From Tritrichomonas foetus (taxonomy: Eukaryota > Parabasalia > Tritrichomonadida > Tritrichomonadidae), in NCBI GenBank assembly GCA_001839685.1, contig MLAK01000115.1, positions 1 to 10,726 on the forward strand: a DNA stretch of 10,726 nt. Reading direction: 5' to 3'. The translations under genes were made by a program, and so were the position numbers. Under the pieces are notes generated by a model. The model was given only the letters and a program-made list of their open reading frames with translations, was not told where the DNA came from and made no database searches. This document shows positions 1 to 5,561 of the stretch, piece after piece; position 1 is the first letter of the stretch, and each line of letters starts with the position of its first letter.

Positions 1-154
1 AATGATATAAATATTCTTACATCATAAATTATTTATCAAATGGAAAAGCGAAAAATGTTAAATGAACCCTATTCGAAAATTTATTGAAAAATGCGAATTT
101 TCATTGATTTTTTTCTCATTGGATTTTCGACCGTTTATTTACATTAACATCAAA

Positions 155-212
155 TGACCGGCCAAATTGACCGGTTAGGACGATAGAATTACTTGGCCGG
201 TCAACGGTCAAC
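155..212. promoter_or_regulatory. Cluster of TTGACC/GGTCAA words
   Basis: TGACCGG (155-161), TTGACCGG (167-174), its inverse CCGGTCAA (197-204) and GGTCAAC twice in tandem (199-205 and 206-212) crowd into under 60 bp of otherwise AT-rich DNA. The same hexamer pair forms a dyad in the divergent promoter at 7676-7692. The cluster and orientations are read directly from the sequence. A role as a transcription factor site is inference. The word resembles the plant W-box (TTGAC[CT]), but I have no evidence that a WRKY-type factor is involved. Confidence 0.35.
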
Positions 213-280
213 AACACTACTGAACATTAGGAACTGAACATGAAGAAACTACTGAAATATAATCATAAACTTTGTGAAGT

Positions 281-307
281 AATTCTATGATAGAATTTCA
301 TGAAATT
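281..307. repeat. Two overlapping palindromes
   Basis: Positions 281-297 read AATTCTAT-g-ATAGAATT, a perfect 8+1+8 inverted repeat. Positions 294-307 read AATTTCATGAAATT, a perfect 14-bp palindrome. They share four bases. They lie 65-90 bp upstream of the PAP2-like start codon, so a regulatory role is possible but unproven. Confidence 0.5.
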
Positions 308-371
308 GAATTACCCAAAAAAGTGGTTTGACGATCACGAAACTTTTTCAATGATGTGACTTATTTTTTTC

Positions 372-1166
372 ATGAAAAAAATCTTATCTCAAGTAATTTC
401 TATTTGGAATTACATAGATGGAAATAATTTCCTAGCTGTTATTGTATCAGGAATTTTCCTGTTCATTGCAGAAAATCAAAATTCCAACATTATTTTCATT
501 TCTCCTCAAAATCCCCAGGCTGATTTTCCTGTAAAAACTGATGAATCACTCATATCATATAAATATTTTAATTTTCTTATTGCATTCATTCCACTTTTAA
601 CTTTTCTTATAATTAAAATTATTCAATACTTTTTTCCTTTTAAATTGAAACCATTTAATGTATTTTCAGTTATTTGGATTGTTTCATCTGCACAAATTTT
701 AACTTTGGCAATTTCTATTTATTTCCAAAAATTTGTTGGGTGGTTTCAACCCGTCTTTTATTCAAAATGTGGATATAACACACAATTTGGAAGTTGTAGG
801 GAATTAAAGAAATCTCATGATGATCCGCTTTCTAAAGAAGAAAACCTCAAATATTTCAATTCTTATCCTTCAGACAAAGTTTCTCTTGCATTTTGTTCAG
901 CCATTTCGATTTTCTTTATCTTTCAAAAGATAATTGATGTAAATTTTCATATTGAAGCTTTTTTAATCATTCCAGTTTTCTTTGGAATATTTGTTGCTGC
1001 ACAAAACGTTAGTGATCATAAAAATCATCCAACGGATTCCACTTTTGGTCTTTTTATTGGCTTTTTTGTATCTTATTACATACTCAAGAACAAAAAAGTA
1101 TATAGAAAAGATAAAGATCATCCAAAAGAACGAATGTTTCGTGAAGTTCCTCAAACTGTGCCATAA
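372..1166 (+). CDS. PAP2/LPP-fold membrane protein, probable pseudophosphatase
   Basis: This 264-aa protein looks like a lipid phosphate phosphatase (PAP2 superfamily). It has six likely membrane helices (about 19-35, 64-90, 96-118, 170-188, 196-212 and 223-239) and a basic C-terminal tail. The three family motifs are recognisable in the right order and spacing, but the catalytic residues are changed. Motif C1 (KxxxxxxRP) reads Q119...Q126-P127; a Lys lies one place off at 120. Motif C2 (PSGH) reads P166-S-D-K169. Motif C3 (SRxxxxxHxxxD) reads Q211-N212...N218...D222, with His219 one place late. The two Cys of the 133/142 loop resemble those in animal LPPs. The family dephosphorylates lipid phosphates through a phospho-His intermediate; this copy probably cannot. 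It may bind lipid or partner other membrane proteins. Family call is fairly sure, loss of activity is inferred. The start is the first ATG and gives a normal family length. The nearest TAAA is about 30 nt after the TAA stop. Confidence 0.8.
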   Translation: MKKILSQVISIWNYIDGNNFLAVIVSGIFLFIAENQNSNIIFISPQNPQADFPVKTDESLISYKYFNFLIAFIPLLTFLIIKIIQYFFPFKLKPFNVFSVIWIVSSAQILTLAISIYFQKFVGWFQPVFYSKCGYNTQFGSCRELKKSHDDPLSKEENLKYFNSYPSDKVSLAFCSAISIFFIFQKIIDVNFHIEAFLIIPVFFGIFVAAQNVSDHKNHPTDSTFGLFIGFFVSYYILKNKKVYRKDKDHPKERMFREVPQTVP

Positions 1167-1200
1167 TATTATTTTATTGCATTATTTGTTATATTAAATG

Positions 1201-1350
1201 TTTTTATTTCTTTTCATCATTGTTTATTTCTTTTCATCATTGTTTATTTCTTTTTATCATTGTTTATTTCTTTTTATCATTGTTTATTTCTTTTTATCAT
1301 TGTTTATTTCTTTTTATCATTGTTTATTTCTTTTTATCATTGTTTATTTC
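1201..1350. repeat. 20-bp minisatellite, 7.5 copies
   Basis: The unit is TGTTTATTTCTTTTTATCAT, repeated exactly every 20 bp from 1201 to 1340, with a further half unit to 1350. The first two copies carry TTTTCATCAT and the next five TTTTTATCAT; copy 1 also starts TT instead of TG. The near-perfect identity implies recent expansion. Because 20 is not a multiple of 3, every + frame stays open and reads as a 20-residue hydrophobic periodic peptide, which is not evidence of a gene. Each copy boundary contains TCATT, which matches the trichomonad Inr consensus. Confidence 0.95.
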
Positions 1351-1621
1351 TCTGATTTTTTTATGCACCCGACATATTTTTATTTTATATATGAAAATGA
1401 TACAGTTCAAAATATCAGCCAATGAAAGCTTTGAGTTTCTTGTTTAAACACTTGCTAATTGTTTTTGTGTTTCTAAAAATAATCAAAAGGAGAAAATGTT
1501 TTCCCATTTCATCTGATGAGATTAATCAAAGACAAATGCTGATATATTAATAGAAATATGGCCTCATTTTCTCATCAAAAAGTTGAGTAAAAAGAATGAA
1601 ATCCATTTCTAGTTTTCAGAT

Positions 1622-1643
1622 TATAAATAAACGGTTTCAGGGT
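1622..1643 (+). promoter_or_regulatory. Candidate core promoter of the LMW-PTP gene
   Basis: TATAAATA (1622-1629) lies 25 bp before the ATG, and TCAGGGT (1637-1643) lies 11-17 bp before it. The same TCAGGGT word is found just upstream of the kelch/BTB start (7878-7884). TCAGG departs from the published trichomonad Inr consensus (TCA, pyrimidine, A/T), so this is only a candidate. Confidence 0.25.
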
Positions 1644-1653
1644 GGGGCCAAAA

Positions 1654-2124
1654 ATGTCAGGAGAAGTTGCTAAGCGATTCTATTCATCTGTGTTATTTGT
1701 TTGCTTGGGTAACGTCATAAGATCGCCCGTTTGTGAAGGACTGCTGAGACATCTTGTTAATAATGTGAAAGTTGATAGTGCGGCAGTCACAGAAGATGAC
1801 ATCAATTGTCATCCAAATAAATTTTCACAAAGAATTGCACGTGAGCATGGCTATGATATTTCAAGTCACATTTCACGACTTGTCACTAAAAAAGATTTTC
1901 AAGATTTTGATCTTATTGTTTCACTTGAAGAGTACGTTTTTGAATTACTTGAAGACATGAAACCAGCCAACTCACATGCAAAAGTTGTGAGATTTGCCCC
2001 TTATGATATTGATAATCCTTGGTGGAATCCATATGAAGATTTTGTTGTAATGTACAAGCAAATAGAGAAGGAAATGGACGTGTTTATCAGAAATTATATC
2101 AATCCTGCCAATATTAAAAAATAG
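1654..2124 (+). CDS. Low-molecular-weight protein tyrosine phosphatase fold, general acid altered
   Basis: The first ATG (1654) gives 156 aa, the usual LMW-PTP length. An in-frame GTG at 1642 is not a likely eukaryotic start. The P-loop is at residues 16-24: V-C17-L-G-N-V-I-R23-S24. It keeps the nucleophilic Cys, the Asn and the Arg, but has Ile where many members have a second Cys. The body follows the family: D41-S-A-A (usually DSAG), HGYDISSH near 65-72, TKKDFQDFD near 78-86 and SLEE in place of the usual MDE. The general-acid loop, normally DPYY, reads N121-P-W-W, so the catalytic Asp appears to be Asn; Asp120 sits one place earlier. The family hydrolyses phosphotyrosine (or arsenate in relatives) in the cytosol. 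This copy could be slow, substrate-trapping or only phospho-binding. The family call is firm; the activity effect is inferred. TAAA at 2127-2130 follows the TAG stop closely, as in trichomonad polyadenylation. Confidence 0.9.
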   Translation: MSGEVAKRFYSSVLFVCLGNVIRSPVCEGLLRHLVNNVKVDSAAVTEDDINCHPNKFSQRIAREHGYDISSHISRLVTKKDFQDFDLIVSLEEYVFELLEDMKPANSHAKVVRFAPYDIDNPWWNPYEDFVVMYKQIEKEMDVFIRNYINPANIKK

Positions 2125-2192
2125 ATTAAAATGATTTTTTATCGTAGTTGACGTTTTAAGTTTAATCCAAACTCGGTTTTTTGGAATAAGTC

Positions 2193-2217
2193 ATCAAGAA
2201 AGCATTATTTTCTTGAT
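2193..2217. terminator. Hairpin followed by T-run in a convergent gap
   Basis: ATCAAGAAA (2193-2201) and TTTCTTGAT (2209-2217) form a perfect 9-bp stem with a 7-nt loop, followed on the + strand by TTTTT. A weaker hairpin TCCAAA/TTTGGA (2166-2171 and 2180-2185) sits just before it. Both lie between the tail-to-tail LMW-PTP and TRAPPC13-like genes. The shape is that of an intrinsic terminator, but eukaryotic Pol II does not rely on these, so the function is uncertain. Confidence 0.3.
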
Positions 2218-2387
2218 TTTTTACCTTCTTAATGGTCCCTAACATTGTACCCAAGTAATGAAAACCGTAAAAAAGAATGAAAAATGTAGAAAGGAATGAA
2301 ATTTTTAAATAACAAACATTGGAAAAAACATCAGTTTCAAACATCAATTAACATAACGTAGAATACATTCATATAATCAAATTCAAT

Positions 2388-3782
2388 TCATTGTGGAATT
2401 GTATCATCAGCGAGAATTAAAACTCCATTTTCAGGATCGATTCTAAAATCATCATAATCGGCAGTAGAAATAATCAATTCCGGATAAGGAAGAAGCCCCT
2501 GCTTCAATGCAATGAACTCCATCACAATTCTCTGTGATCCTTTTGCTGGTAATAGCTCTGTTGTAAACACATGAATTCCAAAAGGAAGTAAACCAGAATC
2601 TTTTTCAGTATCAACGTTAATTGTAAAAATTCGTTCTTCAGCAGTTGTGTTATGTATATCAAACTTTACAGCAAACGGCGTGAGTAACTTTTGAACTTGT
2701 GGAGATCCAATCATTGAAATTGCAATTATTGATCCAACCATTGAAACAGCAACAGGATTCTGTAAATCTTTTTGTGTCTCTTTCTGAAGCTCCTTTTGAG
2801 TTTGTAAATTATTTTGACTTGTTTTTGGTATTATATTTTGTGAACCTGATGAAGCATTCTGTGACATTGCTTGTGATGAATTTTGTGGTGTAGTTTCCCT
2901 TGGTGAAACTGCTTGATTGCTTTTCTGAGTCGCCTTTTGGGTAGTTGTTTGGCGGTTTAAGGTGCGAGTATCAAGTAGCATTTGACAGTTTTCTTCAAAA
3001 CCAGTTGACCATTTAACTGAAAGTGATTCTAGAATGTTTGATGATGTTGTCCCTTCACCGCGTTGAAGTTCAAGACCATAAACACCAGAAACATATGATG
3101 ATGGAAGTAATGCATCTGCAATTGATAACTCGGATTCATCAACCACATAGCTACTGCTTGGAATTACTTCTAAACGAACATCTCGTGCAATATACTTAGA
3201 CATATTCCCGAGAGAAGCTTCAAGTAAAACTCCTTCATTTCGAACTTTGGCAACTTTTAATTGTGAATGAAATGGAGGTGAAACATTGAGATTGAAAAGA
3301 TAATCATTAGATGCAAATGTTTTCTGTTCACACATATATTCCCATAAAATTCTTATTTTTGGATTTCCCTCTTTTTTCGAAAGGAATTTAAATGTTTGAT
3401 AAAAATGTTTCTGTGACGAAAGTTCGTTAATGTCGAGTTTAATTTGACCTTGGCTTGTATCTTGGTTAATTTTCATCAGTTCGACTGATTTTGGATCCAT
3501 GGGAACGAACGTAACTTGAAATCTTGTGACTGGCGAATCTTTAGAGAAGAAATGGAATAAAAGAACTGACGTGATTCCACTGTTGACTGGACTTGGAATT
3601 GCTGTTGCACGCCAGACAGAAGAAATCAGTGGCGATTGTGATTTTGGTTGTGATTCAAATTTAATAAACTTACTGGATGTCTGAAAATTGCAAGATGGAT
3701 TAACAAGAAGGTATATTTGAAGGATGACATGTCGATCGAATTCAATTGTTTGGAGAGGTGTTGTTGAAGCCACGAATGACAT
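2388..3782 (-). CDS. TRAPPC13/Trs65-family trafficking subunit
   Basis: This 464-aa protein resembles animal TRAPPC13 (DUF974 family), an accessory subunit of the TRAPP tethering complexes at ER/Golgi membranes. Three blocks are in the family order. A beta-rich N-terminal/middle region has FYQTFKF near 127-133 and LLEASLGNMS near 186-195. A stretch SLSVKWSTGFEENCQM (253-268) matches the family's VWKTNLGE region. A C-terminal Ig-like domain (about 367-457) begins TPFAVKFDIHNTTAEER and ends with a YDDF-containing strand. Between the last two lies a low-complexity insert rich in Gln, Ser, Thr and Asn (about 277-343), then a small duplicated hydrophobic stretch (344-361). There is no signal peptide or clear membrane helix. 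It is divergently transcribed from the LCAT-like gene across 122 bp. The assignment rests on remembered family patterns, not on a search; an alternative is another Ig-like TRAPPII subunit. Confidence 0.7.
   Translation of the reverse strand: MSFVASTTPLQTIEFDRHVILQIYLLVNPSCNFQTSSKFIKFESQPKSQSPLISSVWRATAIPSPVNSGITSVLLFHFFSKDSPVTRFQVTFVPMDPKSVELMKINQDTSQGQIKLDINELSSQKHFYQTFKFLSKKEGNPKIRILWEYMCEQKTFASNDYLFNLNVSPPFHSQLKVAKVRNEGVLLEASLGNMSKYIARDVRLEVIPSSSYVVDESELSIADALLPSSYVSGVYGLELQRGEGTTSSNILESLSVKWSTGFEENCQMLLDTRTLNRQTTTQKATQKSNQAVSPRETTPQNSSQAMSQNASSGSQNIIPKTSQNNLQTQKELQKETQKDLQNPVAVSMVGSIIAISMIGSPQVQKLLTPFAVKFDIHNTTAEERIFTINVDTEKDSGLLPFGIHVFTTELLPAKGSQRIVMEFIALKQGLLPYPELIISTADYDDFRIDPENGVLILADDTIPQ
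2704..2752. repeat. 27-bp-period duplication inside the TRAPPC13-like gene
   Basis: GATCCAATCATTGAAATTGC (2704-2723) is repeated as GATCCAACCATTGAAACAGC (2731-2750), 27 bp apart, and two further A match after each. The period is nine codons, so the frame is kept. On the protein it gives AVSMVGS followed by AISMIGS (residues 345-360), next to the Q/S/T-rich insert. It looks like a small in-frame tandem duplication. Confidence 0.75.
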
Positions 3783-3904
3783 TTCTATCTTACGTTAACT
3801 TTTTCAACTGTTAAATGGTTGAAATTTAAATCAATTTGACCAAATATTTGTAGAAAAGAAATTAACCTATAAATCACCTTAACCTATCCTCGACAAAAAA
3901 TAAA
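3783..3904. promoter_or_regulatory. Divergent promoter between TRAPPC13-like and LCAT-like genes
   Basis: Only 122 bp separate the two start codons, so both promoters must lie here. Visible words are CAACTG near 3805-3810 (fits the Myb core YAACKG), TTGACC at 3836-3841, TATAAAT at 3868-3874 and two direct copies of TTAACCTAT (3862-3870 and 3879-3887, 17 bp apart). TCACC at 3874-3878 is near the Inr consensus but not a full match. No Inr-like TCA was found next to the minus-strand start. Myb factors are numerous in trichomonads, but binding here is inference. Confidence 0.45.
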
Positions 3905-5212
3905 ATGTTTGTTTTTTTGTTTTGCATTATGATTAAATCGCTCAAACCAGTTTTGATACTTCCTGGTTTATATGGATCAAATTTAGTTGCAACTGCATCA
4001 CATTATTCGCAGTATTGGTTTTGTCCTCAGGAATTAGATCATGAAATATTTTGGCTAAATGATAAATATTTAATTCCACCTTTTCATAATTGTCTCTTTG
4101 AATTGCTCCAATGTCATTATGATGAAGAAACAGATAGGATCACTTCCCAACCAGGTGTTCATGTTGACGTCGTTGATTTTGGTGGATCAAAAGGGTTGGA
4201 CTATATAGATCATGGACTAGGTGATATTCACGCAATTGAATCATTTGGTAATATTCTTAAAGTTCTTCAAAGAAGAGGCTACAAAATGTATAAGGATTTG
4301 TTTGGCGTGCCATTTGATTGGAGATTAACTGTTGTTGGACTACAAGACTTCTTTCCACGACTTCAACGTTTAATTGAAAAAGCATATCGAATCAATAAAA
4401 ACCAAAAAGTAACTCTTGTTGGTTGCAGCTGTGGCGGTTTTGTGACTCATTATTTTCTCACTCAGGTTGTCGATGAAGAATGGAAAAATAAATATGTTGA
4501 AAAAGTTGTTTTGATCGCACCTGCGATTTCTGGTTCAGCATATTCTTTGTTTACAGCTTGGAAATTGACTCTTCCAATTGTTCCATTTCTTAAATCTGAG
4601 GGTGCACGTCTTTCTGTTCAAAAGATTCCAGTCATTCATTCAATGTTTCCAAATTTCGAAGTATTTCAAGATATTCCAGTTGTCTATGGGCCAAATGATC
4701 AAAAAATCTATCCTAAAGATATTCCCAAATTCTTATTTGATCATCAAAAACTAATAAATACTTCTTATGCAATTTTGAATAAAACTATTCCTATTATTTC
4801 TAAAGCTCCAGAAGAAATTGGACTTCCTGTGTATCTAATGTATAATGATGGATATGATACTCCAAGTGCCCTAAATATGTCTGTTGAATTTAATGAAGAA
4901 CCAGAAAGTATTTTTATGCCTGGCGATACTACTTTAACTGCTTATGGTCAAACTTATCCTTGTCGAAACTGGAGCCAGAAATATCCGCTGGTTTGTCATA
5001 ATTTCCATATGAAAGAATATCACTTCATTCATGCTCCAATCTTTCAAAATGATTATGTTGCTGATTTATTGTTCAATGTAACAAATAATGAAGACTGGAT
5101 AAAAACTCCAGGAAAAAGAGAGATTATTGGACCACACGTTGAAATAGATGATTATGGAAAATATAATGAAAGAAATGATATTAGGGAAAAGGTGGAAAAT
5201 CCTTTACCATGA
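3905..5212 (+). CDS. LCAT / lysosomal phospholipase A2-like alpha/beta hydrolase
   Basis: This 435-aa protein belongs to the lecithin:cholesterol acyltransferase family (like PLA2G15 and PDAT), which moves or hydrolyses acyl chains of phospholipids. The core starts with PVLILPGLYGSNL (15-27), the oxyanion-loop strand, and has GVPFDWR (134-140) as in PLA2G15. The nucleophile elbow is G173-C-S175-C-G177. The likely Asp is D341 in GDTTL (family GDGTV), and the likely His is H376, whose spacing to a following Asn matches PLA2G15. The triad therefore seems complete. The elbow is unusual in having Cys on both sides of Ser, where His usually precedes it. The first eight residues are hydrophobic but too short for a clear signal peptide; an in-frame ATG at 3929 would remove them and is a real alternative start. 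The C-terminal tail (about 400-435) is charged and soluble. TAAA occurs at 5228-5231, about 16 nt after the TGA. Confidence 0.88.
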   Translation: MFVFLFCIMIKSLKPVLILPGLYGSNLVATASHYSQYWFCPQELDHEIFWLNDKYLIPPFHNCLFELLQCHYDEETDRITSQPGVHVDVVDFGGSKGLDYIDHGLGDIHAIESFGNILKVLQRRGYKMYKDLFGVPFDWRLTVVGLQDFFPRLQRLIEKAYRINKNQKVTLVGCSCGGFVTHYFLTQVVDEEWKNKYVEKVVLIAPAISGSAYSLFTAWKLTLPIVPFLKSEGARLSVQKIPVIHSMFPNFEVFQDIPVVYGPNDQKIYPKDIPKFLFDHQKLINTSYAILNKTIPIISKAPEEIGLPVYLMYNDGYDTPSALNMSVEFNEEPESIFMPGDTTLTAYGQTYPCRNWSQKYPLVCHNFHMKEYHFIHAPIFQNDYVADLLFNVTNNEDWIKTPGKREIIGPHVEIDDYGKYNERNDIREKVENPLP

Positions 5213-5558
5213 TATTTTTTTGTGATATAAATAATATTTTTGGATAATAATTGTTTTGTTTTAAAATTTATTTTTGAATACATAAATAATGAATGGAAAT
5301 TACTGAATCATACAGATTGATCATGTATCTTAACAACTAATTGATTTCAATTCCTTTCTCAACTTGTACTATATGAACTTTACAACAATAATATTTACAA
5401 TGGAATGTTAATTTTTCAATTTATACTCATCATAGTTTATAGAGGATAAAAAAAATTGTTGTCAACAATTTATGAAACTAGAAAAGTAAATTAATAATAA
5501 AAATACTAAAAAAGATTATCATAGAGATATAAAGAAAAATAGCAGGCATTATTTTTAT
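5213..5558. other. AT-rich convergent intergenic region
   Basis: This is the 346-bp gap between the tail-to-tail LCAT-like and eIF4G-like genes. I find no acceptable coding region or RNA gene. The outstanding element is the 19-bp palindrome at 5453-5471. Both flanking genes have TAAA close to their stops, so their 3' ends probably lie near the edges of this gap. Confidence 0.5.
5453..5471. repeat. 19-bp perfect palindrome in a convergent gap
   Basis: AAATTGTTG-t-CAACAATTT is a perfect 9+1+9 inverted repeat. It lies about 240 bp past one stop codon and 90 bp past the other. The one-base centre suits a dimeric DNA-binding protein better than a long RNA hairpin, though a shortened RNA stem could form. 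No function can be assigned from sequence. Confidence 0.6.
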
Positions 5559-5561
5559 TTA
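5558..5561 (-). terminator. TAAA overlapping the stop codon of the eIF4G-like gene
   Basis: On the minus strand the stop reads TAAATAAAAAT, so the stop codon itself is part of a TAAA word. In Trichomonas vaginalis UAAA at or near the stop codon is the known polyadenylation signal. Similar TAAA words follow the LMW-PTP (2127-2130), LCAT-like (5228-5231) and kelch/BTB (10632-10635) genes. In AT-rich DNA this word is common, so weight is limited. Confidence 0.4.

Larger units (their letters stand above)
1..371. other. Intergenic region upstream of the PAP2-like gene
   Basis: I see no coding region here. The left part is AT-rich, with a loose inverted repeat GAAAATT/AATTTTC (75-81 and 96-102). 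Positions 155-212 are GC-richer and hold several TTGACC/GGTCAA words. Positions 281-307 hold two overlapping palindromes. ATAGAATTACTT (183-194) also recurs in inverted form as AAGTAATTCTAT (277-288). This is probably the promoter-side flank of the gene that starts at 372; no clear Inr was found close to that ATG. Confidence 0.5.
1167..1653. other. Intergenic region between PAP2-like and LMW-PTP genes
   Basis: This 487-bp AT-rich gap contains the 20-bp minisatellite (1201-1350). The part after it (1351-1653) shows no coding region I would accept. It includes a small palindrome TCATC-t-GATGA near 1509-1519, and a TATA-like word and a TCAGGGT word close to the next start codon. Open frames across the minisatellite are a by-product of its stop-free composition on the + strand. 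Confidence 0.5.

Noticed and set aside
350..358. Upstream ATG-ATG-TGA before the PAP2-like start
   Set aside because: It is a two-codon upstream frame. With short trichomonad 5' UTRs it may not be transcribed, and nothing else supports a regulatory upstream ORF.
1..371. Mobile element end suggested by the clustered inverted repeats near 155-307
   Set aside because: No transposase, target-site duplication or matching second terminus is visible in the window, so a regulatory or chance explanation is simpler.
982..1197. 71-aa open frame in another frame at the end of the PAP2-like gene
   Set aside because: It overlaps the recognisable PAP2 motif C3 and last helix of the 372-1166 gene, has no motif and is best explained as a shadow frame.
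1198..1447. Two overlapping 75-aa open frames rich in Phe, Ile, Leu and Tyr
   Set aside because: They are translations of the 20-bp minisatellite, which lacks stops in all + frames; the peptide periodicity reflects the DNA repeat only.
1642..1653. Upstream GTG start that adds four residues to the LMW-PTP
   Set aside because: Eukaryotic nuclear genes rarely start at GTG, and the ATG at 1654 gives the normal family length with the P-loop at the usual place.
2162..2347. 61-aa minus-strand open frame between the LMW-PTP and TRAPPC13-like genes
   Set aside because: It spans the hairpin at 2193-2217, lies in AT-rich convergent intergenic DNA and has no recognisable motif. A small real gene cannot be fully excluded.
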